Source: Pirellulales bacterium (lineage in GTDB: Bacteria; Planctomycetota; Planctomycetia; Pirellulales; JANQPP01). Taken from it: a DNA stretch of 64,000 nucleotides. The position numbers and the translations under genes were made by a program. Location: positions 1 through 64,000 of the forward strand of contig JANQPP010000090.1 in the NCBI GenBank assembly GCA_028289405.1. The letters run 5' to 3'. The notes beneath the pieces are model-generated. The model ran no database searches. It was not told the DNA's origin and worked only from the letters and a program-made list of their open reading frames with translations. Positions 26,698-35,750 of the stretch are shown piece by piece (the stretch's first letter is position 1; each line of letters starts with the position of its first letter).

Positions 26698-26919
26698 GCG
26701 AGACCTCCCTTGCCGAGCAGTTTACGGCCTCCAGTAACGGGAGAGTCAAGCAGGATACCCGAGAAAGGGAAAGAATGCCTGGGGAAAAGTGTGGAAAAGA
26801 ACGAGGATTGCGGTAGCGGAGGGATACGCTCGGACCGTTTGTTCAAGCGGAAGGCTAAATTGCTACGACGTACGTGGATTGAAGAAGATCGCGGAAAGCC
26901 ACAAGCTCCTTGGCGAGTC

Positions 26920-27183
26920 CTACTCCCGGCAGGCCTTGGCGTGTTGCAAGCTCCAATAATCCTTTTCGGCGGTGGCTTCGATGATGGTACGAATTTCTTC
27001 CGGAGTTCTGCCCTGGTTAACCAGATCCTGCTTGAGGGCAATCTCCAGTTCATCGCGGCGAAATTTGCGCCACTGCGAGGCCACGATGGCCGTCATCCCG
27101 GTCAGGCAGCCCATGACGATCGCCAGCATGCCGACCATGATGCCCAACTTATCCTCCGGCATTTCATAGAACATCTCGAGCAT
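26920..27183 (-). CDS. Small single-span membrane protein
   Basis: An 87-residue protein with one membrane span (KLGIMVGMLAIVMGCLTGMT, about 10-32) and a charged helical cytoplasmic tail (WRKFRRDELEIALKQDLVNQ onward, to IEATAEKDYW). The design recalls PspB-like proteins, but there is no psp gene nearby and the match is only in plan. The ATG at 27183 has GGAGG seven to eight bases upstream; a longer frame to 27330 has no such site. Confidence 0.7.
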   Translation of the reverse strand: MLEMFYEMPEDKLGIMVGMLAIVMGCLTGMTAIVASQWRKFRRDELEIALKQDLVNQGRTPEEIRTIIEATAEKDYWSLQHAKACRE

Positions 27184-27467
27184 GGCTGGGCTCCTCCGAA
27201 ATATGCGATGAAGCGGTCGATTGGTTTTCCGATAAGCCAATTCGCCCGGGGTGGCGGAATCTTGTGAAATGACAAACGGAAAAGAAAAAAACTGAGCGAT
27301 TCGCCCGAAGGATCGGTCCCTGGCACGCACGACTACAAGCGGATGATTATCTCCAAACAGTTTCTATTTTTGCCCAAAATTGACAAAGACATATTTGCTA
27401 AACTCATTCACGGAGTGGTACGATACACGCAGGAAATGGCTGCCGAAATCGCGTAAGGACGTTCGTG

Positions 27468-28436
27468 ATGTCTTCCAGAAGGTCGCAACGCCGGCGTATC
27501 CAGTTCAGCCTGCGAGGTTTGCTCATCTCGATCTCGCTGTTTAGCCTGGTTTTCGGGACATTTCTTTGTCGGGCCGCTCAGCGAAACCGGGCATTGAGCA
27601 AGCTGCGTTCGCTCGGCGCGAACATCCTGTTTGAGTTTGAGGATGATCGTGGATGGCTGGCCAATTCGCTCTTGTCGGTCTCCCCGGAGACGCTCGACAA
27701 ACTGGGGAAAGCCTATTTTTTTCAGCCAATCGAGATTCAAATATCCGGTCCCAGTATTCGCGATGCCGACTTGGCTTGTCTCGCGAACTTGCCTTCTCTG
27801 GAAGTTTTGAAGATTTGGAAATGTCCCCGGCTCACCTCGAGCGCCGCGGAGCACCTCGCCACGCTGCACAACCTGAAACACCTTTGGATTCAGGGAGTGC
27901 CAATCACGGATGACGGTCTGCAATTCCTGAATGAATGCCGCGAACTACGGACTCTGAGGCTTGCTGGCGCGAACATTTCCGATGCCGGCATCACGAATAT
28001 TGCCCACTTGCACGGCCTAAAGCGCCTCGACCTGACCGACTGCAAGATCACGGACTCCGCATTTGCGGCCATGGGGCGTCTCGCAAAACTTGAGAAGCTT
28101 GAACTCGACGGGACGGACGTCACCGGCGAAGGGTTGTCTGGTCTGGCCCAATTGCAAGATTTAAGGTTTTTGGGTTTGGCCACGGCTAGCCTGACCTTTG
28201 ACGGACTCTGCCAAGTGGCTCGGCTCGATCAGGTGCGAGGCACCCGTCTTTTGGAAAACATGTTTTCGCGTGAGCAACTGGCAACCGTGCAAGAACTGAG
28301 GCTACAAAGTCGACGGATAGTTAACGAAAAACCTACCCACAAGGAATTGTGGATCACCTACTGGAAAGAACCATGGATGTTTCTTTCCGGCTCCCAGTCG
28401 ATTCGGCTGCGGACGCCGCTGAAGTCGGATGAATGA
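27468..28436 (+). CDS. Leucine-rich-repeat protein, membrane-anchored
   Basis: A 322-residue protein with a basic N-terminus, a membrane span (FSLRGLLISISLFSLVFGTF) of the kind seen in very many planctomycete LRR proteins, then five to six LRRs of the ribonuclease-inhibitor/internalin type: LEVLKIWKCPRLTSSAAEHL, LKHLWIQGVPITDDGLQFLN, LRTLRLAGANISDAGITNIA, LKRLDLTDCKITDSAFAAMG, LEKLELDGTDVTGEGLSGLA, LRFLGLATASLTFDGLCQVA. Probably exposes a binding surface outside the membrane. ATG at 27468 follows GGAC; a GTG three bases earlier is an alternative. Confidence 0.83.
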   Translation: MSSRRSQRRRIQFSLRGLLISISLFSLVFGTFLCRAAQRNRALSKLRSLGANILFEFEDDRGWLANSLLSVSPETLDKLGKAYFFQPIEIQISGPSIRDADLACLANLPSLEVLKIWKCPRLTSSAAEHLATLHNLKHLWIQGVPITDDGLQFLNECRELRTLRLAGANISDAGITNIAHLHGLKRLDLTDCKITDSAFAAMGRLAKLEKLELDGTDVTGEGLSGLAQLQDLRFLGLATASLTFDGLCQVARLDQVRGTRLLENMFSREQLATVQELRLQSRRIVNEKPTHKELWITYWKEPWMFLSGSQSIRLRTPLKSDE

Positions 28437-28501
28437 CGGGGGGTTCGCGCGTCGCGATTTGATGCAGCGTCGTGTTCGCCCCAGCACATGCCAGAAAACG
28501 C

Positions 28502-28539
28502 AAAAACCGCCCGGAAGCCGGATGGCTCGCGGGCGGTTT
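28502..28539 (-). terminator. Strong terminator after fliA
   Basis: AAACCGCCCG (28504-28513) and CGGGCGGTTT (28530-28539) form a 10-bp stem with a 16-base loop. On the minus strand the stem is followed by a T run (28506-28502), so it ends the flhA-fliA transcript; on the plus strand it could also act weakly on the LRR gene. Confidence 0.85.
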
Positions 28540-28582
28540 GGATGAGTGAGCGAATGATGGCGAAATCGATGCAGTCAAAAAC

Positions 28583-29365
28583 CTACGTGCCGAATTCGGG
28601 GCGCCGTTTTTGCAATTGGCATTGCAGCCGCTGCACGATGGAGCTGTGCATCTGGCTCACGCGGCTTTCCGAGAGATCGAGCGTGGCGCCGATCTCCTTC
28701 ATCGTCAATTCCTCATAATAGTAGAGGATGATGATCAGCCGCTCGTTACGGTTGAGCCCCTTGGTGACCAGCCGCATGAGGTCATTCTTTTGGATCCGCT
28801 TGGTGGGATCCTCCCCTTTTTTGTCTTCCAGGATGTCGATTTCCCGGACGTCCTTGTAGCTGTCGGTCTCGTACCATTTCTTGTTGAGGCTGATAAGATT
28901 CACCGCGTTGGCGTCGAGGATCATCTTCTCCAGCTCTTTGACCGACAACTCCATGTGCTCGGCTAGTTCCACCTCGGTGGGCGGCCGCCCGAAGCGGGCT
29001 TCGAGCGTTTTGATGGCTTCATTCAGCTTGCTGGCCTTGGAACGGACCAGGCGGGGGACCCAGTCCATGGTCCGCAGTTCGTCGAGCATCGCGCCACGAA
29101 TACGCGGCACGCAGTAAGTCTCGAACTTCACGCCGCGTTCCAGATCGAAGGCGTCGATGGCATCCATCAATCCAAAGACGCCTGCCGAGATCAGGTCATC
29201 GAGGTCGACTCCCTCGGGAAGGCGGGCCCAAATCCGTTCCCCGTTGTAGCGCACCAGGGGAAGGTAGTTTTCGACCAGCCGGTTCCGCAGCTCCTGGTTG
29301 GTCATGTCTGCCTTGAAATCTCGCCAAAGCAGTTGAATATCTTCCGACGCAACGGTCGCTGCCAT
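28583..29365 (-). CDS. fliA: Flagellar sigma factor, FliA/WhiG family
   Basis: Sigma-28-type factor of RNA polymerase for late flagellar genes. The 260-residue protein contains region 2 (LVENYLPLVRYNGERIWARL, DLISAGVFGLMDAIDAFDLE then RGVKFETYCVPRIRGAMLDE), region 3 (LRTMDWVPRLVRSKASKLNE, RFGRPPTEVELAEHM) and region 4 (NRNERLIIILYYYEELTMKE then IGATLDLSESRVSQMHSS). GGAGG lies five bases before the ATG at 29365, which is therefore preferred to 29389. No FlgM anti-sigma factor is seen here. Last gene of the flagellar run. Confidence 0.95.
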   Translation of the reverse strand: MAATVASEDIQLLWRDFKADMTNQELRNRLVENYLPLVRYNGERIWARLPEGVDLDDLISAGVFGLMDAIDAFDLERGVKFETYCVPRIRGAMLDELRTMDWVPRLVRSKASKLNEAIKTLEARFGRPPTEVELAEHMELSVKELEKMILDANAVNLISLNKKWYETDSYKDVREIDILEDKKGEDPTKRIQKNDLMRLVTKGLNRNERLIIILYYYEELTMKEIGATLDLSESRVSQMHSSIVQRLQCQLQKRRPEFGT

Positions 29366-29473
29366 GCAATCCTCCGTGATCGATGTCAACCGTCAAAATG
29401 TTGGTTTGGCCGCCCGTTTCCGCGAGAAGCCGCTTCCTTACGGCATCTTGCCGGGCGTTTTGGCCCTCGGGGC

Positions 29474-29740
29474 TTAGGCCTCCGGAACGGCCATGGTTTC
29501 GGCGGAATCTTTCTCCGCGTCCAAATGTTGTCTAAGCTTCTCCGCGAATTGTTGACGGATCGATTCCTCGATAGTCCAAGCCGCGATCCGGCCCACGATG
29601 CTGCCTGCGGTTCCACAGGCGATCAGCGAAATCCAGGCACGCCACAGGACAACCTCGGCGGATCCGCCGCTGGCCGCGCCATGCAGTGCGACGGCTGAGA
29701 ATCCGAGAAAGCCCAAAATGCCCGCGTAGGTCTTGTGCAC
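29474..29740 (-). CDS. Small two-span membrane protein in the flagellar run
   Basis: Unrecognised 88-residue protein with two hydrophobic stretches (about 5-22 and 30-55, the latter AWISLIACGTAGSIVGRIAA) and an amphipathic charged C-terminal helix (EESIRQQFAEKLRQHLDAEK). Position between the FlhG-like gene and fliA, on the same strand, suggests a flagellar or polarity role, but the sequence alone does not show it. Confidence 0.65.
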   Translation of the reverse strand: MHKTYAGILGFLGFSAVALHGAASGGSAEVVLWRAWISLIACGTAGSIVGRIAAWTIEESIRQQFAEKLRQHLDAEKDSAETMAVPEA

Positions 29741-29944
29741 GATGGCTCGCCAAATTCCGCTTCATCGACAAACTTTGACACCACAACTTCGTCAATGGGA
29801 CGTCGCTATTATCGACCTGAAAAACGGCTGGCTTGAGATTTAACGCACAAAATCTGGCGGACGACATCATGAATGCGCAAATGAATCGAGAAGAAAAAGG
29901 GTGAATGCGTGCGTGGGTCAGCAATAGCATCAAATGTCCAAATG

Positions 29945-30643
29945 TCATGTCGCGTCGCTCGGTACGGATAAATCCGTCAGCATCGCCGATGAGCTTTCTA
30001 GGGGGCTGGCCAAACCGGGCCAACCTTCAATCCATTCGGCAAGCCAGTTGAGTGCCGGTGGGGCGTCAGGCGGGATACCGCGATCATTCCGCGATAGCAC
30101 TCCCGCGAAATGCATCACGCGCCCCAAGAACCTCCGACAAGTTTGATCCAACCGTTGATGGACTTCTCGAGCCTCGCTCAGGGAATCGGCGCCTTTCACC
30201 AGCACTCCGATGATGCAATGTTCGGGCAGCCGCAACGCTTTGCAGGCGGCATACGTCCGCATCACGACTTGCGGTTCCGCCGTCGTGATCCACAACGCCA
30301 CGCTAGGCGCCATGGGACTAAATGAATCGTGATCGTTGGCGGCCAGTCCCACGTCCACCACGTGCAAATCAGGCGGCTCCTCGCTGGCGAAAGAGGATTG
30401 TTCGGGAAGAGCCGTCCCCTCCAAAGTCAAATCCACCTTTCTGCCACGCTGGCGGAAGGCCCACGCCAGTTGTTTGGCCACTTCGCACGAATCCATCCCA
30501 GCGGCGCACTCCCAAATGGCAACCACGGGGATCCGTACACGACGGCCACCGCCGTCGTTTCGGGAACTCGCGTGGCGAGCCACGAGCTGACGCAATTCCG
30601 TCGCCTGATCGTGGATAAGCGTTGGATTCTGTTCGGGAAACAT
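29945..30643 (-). CDS. FlhG-like (MinD/ParA family) protein without a P-loop
   Basis: FlhG (YlxH/FleN) is the MinD-type ATPase that pairs with FlhF to set flagellar number and place. This 232-residue protein sits right after flhF and keeps the N-terminal FlhF-activating motif DQATELR (12-18; DQAxxLR in FlhG). The Walker A site should follow in IPVVAIWECAAGMDSCEVAK, but the GKGGVGKT pattern is gone. Later strand-like segments (DLHVVDVGLA, SVALWITTAEPQVVMRTYAA, IIGVLVKGADSLSEAREVHQ) follow the MinD fold. I infer an ATP-independent FlhG relative that may still stimulate FlhF GTPase. Confidence 0.72.
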   Translation of the reverse strand: MFPEQNPTLIHDQATELRQLVARHASSRNDGGGRRVRIPVVAIWECAAGMDSCEVAKQLAWAFRQRGRKVDLTLEGTALPEQSSFASEEPPDLHVVDVGLAANDHDSFSPMAPSVALWITTAEPQVVMRTYAACKALRLPEHCIIGVLVKGADSLSEAREVHQRLDQTCRRFLGRVMHFAGVLSRNDRGIPPDAPPALNWLAEWIEGWPGLASPLESSSAMLTDLSVPSDAT

Positions 30644-30687
30644 GGCCTTTTAACAACCTCACGAGCCGCCAATTTCCACCATCCGGT

Positions 30688-31875
30688 TCACGTGATCATT
30701 TCGTGATCCAAGTCTTCCATTCCCAGGATGCCCCGCGCCAGCCTCGCGGGCCGAGCCGGATCGATGTCGTCGGGAACATTCTGTCCGTCGGTGAGGTAGC
30801 TGACCGGGAGCTTCGTGTGCCTCAGTACCGGCAGTAAGTTCCCTAAACCGGGAGCCTCGTCGAGCTTCGTGAAGAGTAGCGCCGTGATACCCACGGGGGC
30901 GAACCGCTCCGCCGCCCGGCGCAGGCTCCCGGCGCTGGCCACGCTGCTGAGCACGAGATGGACTTCATCGGGTGACGCCTCGCCCAAGAGGGCGCGCAGT
31001 TCTTGAATTTTGATCTGGTCCTTGGGACTTCGGCCGGCGGTATCGATCAGCACCAAATCCAAGTCGGAAAATCTCCGCGCGGCTTCCCGCATTTGGTGCG
31101 GCGTGGAGACGACCTCCATCGGCAGATCGATGATCTCCGCGTAGGTGCGAAGTTGTTCCACGGCCGCCACGCGATAGGTGTCCACGGTGATCAGCCCCAC
31201 GCGATGCTGCCTCTTGAGCCGAAAGATGGCCGCCAGTTTCGCGATCGTGGTCGTCTTGCCCACGCCCGTGGATCCCACCATGGCCACGACACGCCGTGTT
31301 CCCGGCGTAACGGTCAACGGACCCGTGATTTCGATCTCGCGTTCCACGAGGCGGGCCACGCGGGAACGAAGCAGCAAACGATCCTGTAAATCCTCGTCGG
31401 AGGATTCTTCCTGCACGCGGGCCACGAGTTCTCGGGCCAATTCTTCTTGCACGTCCCGCTCGATGAGATCCGTGAATAAATGAAACAGGGCTTGGGGCAA
31501 GTCTGGTCGGGAGCAGAGCGAGTCGCGCGGTGGTGTTGCGGAATGGCAGAGATCCTCAAGCCGGGATTCGAGCCGCGCGATTTGCCGCCGCAGATCGTCG
31601 CGATAACGGCGGCTGTAATCGAAGTCGTCATTCAAGGGGGATCGAGTTTCCAGATCCTCCTCCGCTGCGGATTCCTCGACGTCGCCAAAGCGGCTCGGCA
31701 CCTGCACCGTATTCGAGGCCGTGACTTCAATATCCCGGACACGATTCCATAACCGCGACAGACCGCGCTGCTTTACCTCGCGAGTATGCAACACCGCCGC
31801 ATCGGGACCCAATTCTTCCCGAATCATCGCTAGTGCTTCCTGCATGTTCCGAGCACGATAGGTTCTCGCTTGCAT
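30688..31875 (-). CDS. flhF: Flagellar SRP-type GTPase FlhF
   Basis: Places and numbers flagella with FlhG. The 395-residue protein begins with the conserved MQARTYRARNMQEALAMIRE and ELGPDAAVLHTREVK, passes through a helical region, and has the NG domain with G1 GSTGVGKTTTIAKLAAIFRL, TVDTYRVAAVEQLRTYAEII, G3 LVLIDTAGRSPKD, G4 TKLDEAPGLGNLLPVL and YLTDGQNVPDDI. It follows flhA by 135 bases. Confidence 0.95.
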   Translation of the reverse strand: MQARTYRARNMQEALAMIREELGPDAAVLHTREVKQRGLSRLWNRVRDIEVTASNTVQVPSRFGDVEESAAEEDLETRSPLNDDFDYSRRYRDDLRRQIARLESRLEDLCHSATPPRDSLCSRPDLPQALFHLFTDLIERDVQEELARELVARVQEESSDEDLQDRLLLRSRVARLVEREIEITGPLTVTPGTRRVVAMVGSTGVGKTTTIAKLAAIFRLKRQHRVGLITVDTYRVAAVEQLRTYAEIIDLPMEVVSTPHQMREAARRFSDLDLVLIDTAGRSPKDQIKIQELRALLGEASPDEVHLVLSSVASAGSLRRAAERFAPVGITALLFTKLDEAPGLGNLLPVLRHTKLPVSYLTDGQNVPDDIDPARPARLARGILGMEDLDHEMIT

Positions 31876-32010
31876 AGCCTTTAATCACTCGTGATGCGGA
31901 GACGGATTACCACACATTTCCGAAAAGTCGATTCAACTGCATTCAACCGATGGGTATGACCCGCTATGTGCATTAAACGTCGTGGCGGGGCATGTATATC
32001 TCTCCATGAA

Positions 32011-34110
32011 TTAGCCTCCCGACTGGGAATCGGAGACGACGCCCAATGATTCGATGGCGGTGTCCCGCGTGATTTCGTTGTAACTCAGGATGATCAACTG
32101 TGGTAAACGCCCGATCGTCATCTGCTTGAGCGCGGCCCGAATATGCGGCCCCACCAGCAGCACGGGTGGACGGTTGGTGGTGATCAGTTTTTCCATCTCC
32201 TGGGAAATCGCCTGACATAAGGCCTCCACGGAAGCGGGAGCCAAGCGGATATTGATGCCTTGTTCGCCATGTTCCACGCCGGCCCGCACCCGGTCTTCCA
32301 AAGCTGGATCGAGCGTGATGACATGCAAGCGGCCCTCGTCATCCCGGTACCGGCCACACAGCACTCGCGCCAAGCGATGCCGCGCGTATTCGGTCAGCAG
32401 CGTGGGATCTTTCGTGCGAGGAGCATAATCTCCCAGAGTTTCCAGGATGGCGCCCAACTGCCGGATGGGCACGCCTTCCCGAAGCAGGTTTTGCAGGATC
32501 TGCTGCACCTCGGAGAGCTTCATCACTGCGGGAATCAGTTCCTCCACCACGGCCGGCGAATGCTTTTTCAACTCATCCACGAGTTGCCGCGTGGCGTCCC
32601 GCGTGAGAATTTCATCGGCATGCCGTCGGACGACTTCGGTGAGATGCGTGGCCAACACGCTGCTGGGTTCGACGACGGTGTAGCCGAACATTTCCGCCTG
32701 ATCGCGTACACCCGGTTGGATCCAACGGGCGGGCGTTCCGAAGGCGGGATCGGTGGTCTCCAATCCTGGAACCTGGCCGGTCGTCAGCCCCGAATCGATC
32801 GCCAGGAGCATTCCGGGATGGACGGTTCCTTGAGCCACTTGGACGTCGGACACTTTCACGCGGTACTGGTTTTGATCGAGGCGCATGTTGTCGCGGATGC
32901 GGACCTTGGGCATCATGATGCCGATATCCGCGGCGACGTTTTGCCGAACCCGCTGGATGCGGTCGAGCAGGTCGCCTCCCCGCTTGGGATCCGCTAGACG
33001 AATCAAGCCGACGCCGATTTCCATCTCCATCGGATCGACGGTCATGAATTGTTCGATGGGGGTTTCCGGCTTCTGCTGCTCGGCTTGGGCTTTTTCATGT
33101 TTGGCGCGTTTTTCCGCCGTACTTTGTCGGGTAAGCATCACGGCCAGTCCCGTGCATCCGACGCCCAGCGTGAGCAAGGGAATCGCCGGAAGTTGCGTGA
33201 AGACCAGTACCGACAAAAAGCCACCCGCCACGAACAGCGCTTGAGGCCGTGAAAAAAGCTGATGCAAGAACTGCACCGGCAGATTGGATTCGTTGCTGCT
33301 CCGCGTGACTAAGAGGGCCGCGGCGAGCGAGATCAGAAACGCGGGGACTTGGCTCACGAGCCCGTCGCCGATGGTCAATTTCGTGAATAGGGAGACCGCT
33401 TCACTGAGCGTCATCCCGGCTTGCAACATGCCGATGAGCAGTCCACCGACGACATTCACCAAGGTAATTACGATGCCGGCAATGGCATCGCCCCGCACGA
33501 ACTTGCTGGCACCGTCCATGGCGCCGAAAAAGTCGGCTTGCTGCGTGATTTCCTGCCGACGGCGCTGAGCCTCGTGTTCATCAATGATGCCGGCGTTCAG
33601 GTCGGCATCGATGGCCATTTGCCGGCCCGGCATTCCGTCCAAGGCAAAGCGTGCGGCCACTTCACTGATACGCGTGGCACCCTTGGTAATCACGATGAAC
33701 TGGATGAGGACGATGATCACGAACAGGATCAGGCCCACGATAATGTTGTCGCCGGCGACGAATTCGCCGAAGCTGCGGACCACTCCCCCGGCAGCATCCA
33801 AGCGGTCGGTGGGAGCCTGCGTTAGAATGAGCCGCGTGGTGGCGACGTTGAGGACGAGCCGCCCCAGTGTGCTGGTCAACAGCAGCGAGGGAAAAATGCT
33901 GAACTCGAGTGGTGTTTTGACGTAAATCGTGGTGAGCAGGACGATAATCGCCAGCGTCACGTTGGTGGCCAGCAACAGGTCCATCAGGGCCGCTGGTAAG
34001 GGCACCATGATCACCAGCACGCTGGCAATCACCGCAACGGGGAGAATCAAATCTCGCCGCCGCATTATGGCAGCGAAGACTTGCCCAGTGTTGGAACCCG
34101 CGGAAGCCAT
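32011..34110 (-). CDS. flhA: Flagellar type III export protein FlhA
   Basis: Core membrane component of the flagellar export gate. The 699-residue length fits. The N-terminal half has about eight spans; the family signature region is seen in RFALDGMPGRQMAIDADLNA followed by GIIDEHEAQRRR, with FFGAMDGASKFVRGDAIAGI. The cytoplasmic C-terminal half includes IGIMMPKVRIRDNMRLDQNQ, YTVVEPSSVLATHLTEVVRR and PVLLVGPHIRAALKQM. First gene of the run flhA-flhF-flhG-like-membrane protein-fliA. Other export genes (flhB, fliPQR) are not in the window. Confidence 0.96.
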   Translation of the reverse strand: MASAGSNTGQVFAAIMRRRDLILPVAVIASVLVIMVPLPAALMDLLLATNVTLAIIVLLTTIYVKTPLEFSIFPSLLLTSTLGRLVLNVATTRLILTQAPTDRLDAAGGVVRSFGEFVAGDNIIVGLILFVIIVLIQFIVITKGATRISEVAARFALDGMPGRQMAIDADLNAGIIDEHEAQRRRQEITQQADFFGAMDGASKFVRGDAIAGIVITLVNVVGGLLIGMLQAGMTLSEAVSLFTKLTIGDGLVSQVPAFLISLAAALLVTRSSNESNLPVQFLHQLFSRPQALFVAGGFLSVLVFTQLPAIPLLTLGVGCTGLAVMLTRQSTAEKRAKHEKAQAEQQKPETPIEQFMTVDPMEMEIGVGLIRLADPKRGGDLLDRIQRVRQNVAADIGIMMPKVRIRDNMRLDQNQYRVKVSDVQVAQGTVHPGMLLAIDSGLTTGQVPGLETTDPAFGTPARWIQPGVRDQAEMFGYTVVEPSSVLATHLTEVVRRHADEILTRDATRQLVDELKKHSPAVVEELIPAVMKLSEVQQILQNLLREGVPIRQLGAILETLGDYAPRTKDPTLLTEYARHRLARVLCGRYRDDEGRLHVITLDPALEDRVRAGVEHGEQGINIRLAPASVEALCQAISQEMEKLITTNRPPVLLVGPHIRAALKQMTIGRLPQLIILSYNEITRDTAIESLGVVSDSQSGG

Positions 34111-34382
34111 ACAGAATTTCCCGACCGTGGAGTCTCCACGGCACGAAGTTTTGCTCCAAAAATTGAGGGGCGAAGCCTAATGAAACGCACACAGACTGTC
34201 CAGGTCGGTTTGCCTTCACTTTGCTCAATAACGGTAATCCAGGAAAAAGCGGGCCGCCGATATCAGTAGCCGGCCAATCTCTCGTTTATGGAACAAGCCA
34301 GCTTTTTTTGACGTCCGATTTTGGATAATGGAGAGACAACCGGCACGATTACACTGACGGCGCAAGCCAGAGCAGGAATACT

Positions 34383-35579
34383 ATGCCCGACGATTCGCAC
34401 AAAAAACAGCCCAAGGATTTGAATCATTATCCGCTGTGGGCACCTCGTTTTTGGCACGGCATGTTGTTCCCGGCATGGTGGTCCATGCTGCGGCGGCATC
34501 GCTTCCGCGTCCACCCGACGCGGATTCCCATGGCCTGCGCCGTGACCGGCTTCACTGCCGCCAATTCCGCGTTAGCTAAGCTCCAAGAGTGGGGATATGG
34601 GAAAGCCGTGGAACAAACGCCCCTCGACCAATCCCCGATCTTCATCGTGGGACACTGGCGATCGGGGACCACATTTCTGCACGAATTGATGATCCGTGAT
34701 CCACGGCACACCTTTCCCACGACCTATGAATGCTTTAGCCCAGGGCACTTTTTGTTAACCGAGAAATTCGTACAGAAATTCATGGGCTTCGTGCTGCCGG
34801 CCAAGCGGCCGATGGACAACATGCCCGCCGGTTGGGATCGTCCGCAAGAAGACGAATTCGCCCTGTGCGGCATGGGCGTCCGCTCCCCCTATTTGACGAT
34901 GGCCTTTCCGAACGATCCGGCGGAGGATCTGGACTATCTCGATTTCGAGAACGTCGACGAGGCGGAAATCAAGGAGTGGCAACAGTCACTGAAATGGTTC
35001 ATCCAACGCGTGGCCTACACGCGGCCACAGCAGCGGATCGTATTAAAGTCTCCCCCGCATACCTCCCGGCTCAAGGAGATTTCGGAGCTTTTCCCGGACG
35101 CACGGTGGGTCCACATGGTCCGCGATCCACGATCGCTGGTCCCCTCCACTATGCGTTTGTGGAAGTCACTCTACACCTCGCAAGGCTTCCAGGTCCCGCA
35201 TTATGACGATCTGCTGGAATACGTGATGCGGTGTTACGAACGGATGTATGCCCGCTTCGAGGAACAACGCACTGCCATTCCCGAAAACCGGCTGCTCGAC
35301 GTGCGCTACGAAGAATTGGTGCAAGAGCCGCTTGATCAATTGCAGCAAATCTATGCACACCTCGATCTGGGGGACTTCGAGCCTGCCCGGGAACCGGTGC
35401 AGCAATATCTCGACGCGCAGGCCGCTTACCAGCCCAACCGCCACAAACTGGATCTTGAATTGGAATCGCAGATCGTGAACCGCTGGTCGGACTACATGCG
35501 CCGGTATGGTTACGATACCGCGTCCAACACTGATTCGGACAAGGCGGCTCCTTCTCCCGCCTCCGCCGAACCTCGGTAA
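34383..35579 (+). CDS. PAPS-dependent sulfotransferase
   Basis: A 398-residue sulfotransferase that moves sulfate from PAPS to a hydroxyl or amine, probably of a glycan or lipid. The 5'-phosphosulfate loop is IFIVGHWRSGTTFLHELMIR and the 3'-phosphate site VHMVRDPRSLVPSTMRLWKS; RIVLKSPPHTSRLKEISELF is also typical. The N-terminus before residue 85 is longer than usual and has a hydrophobic, Trp-rich stretch (FWHGMLFPAWWSML) that may touch the membrane. Followed by a GT-C-type glycosyltransferase gene on the same strand, which hints at a cell-envelope glycan substrate. Sulfotransferases are abundant in planctomycetes. Confidence 0.88.
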   Translation: MPDDSHKKQPKDLNHYPLWAPRFWHGMLFPAWWSMLRRHRFRVHPTRIPMACAVTGFTAANSALAKLQEWGYGKAVEQTPLDQSPIFIVGHWRSGTTFLHELMIRDPRHTFPTTYECFSPGHFLLTEKFVQKFMGFVLPAKRPMDNMPAGWDRPQEDEFALCGMGVRSPYLTMAFPNDPAEDLDYLDFENVDEAEIKEWQQSLKWFIQRVAYTRPQQRIVLKSPPHTSRLKEISELFPDARWVHMVRDPRSLVPSTMRLWKSLYTSQGFQVPHYDDLLEYVMRCYERMYARFEEQRTAIPENRLLDVRYEELVQEPLDQLQQIYAHLDLGDFEPAREPVQQYLDAQAAYQPNRHKLDLELESQIVNRWSDYMRRYGYDTASNTDSDKAAPSPASAEPR

Positions 35580-35750
35580 CGGCGATCCCGCTCCGAAGGG
35601 GTAACCGCGGCGTTCTCCGCCGCATGCGCGTCTTATCCAATTCATCTTGCCGCTGGGAACCGGCCCAGCTACGCTTCGCCGCCCATGCCGATGTGGTGAG
35701 CCCGAGCGCGGGCATGTTTTTCCTTATTGCGCACAAAAGGCGGGTTCGTG

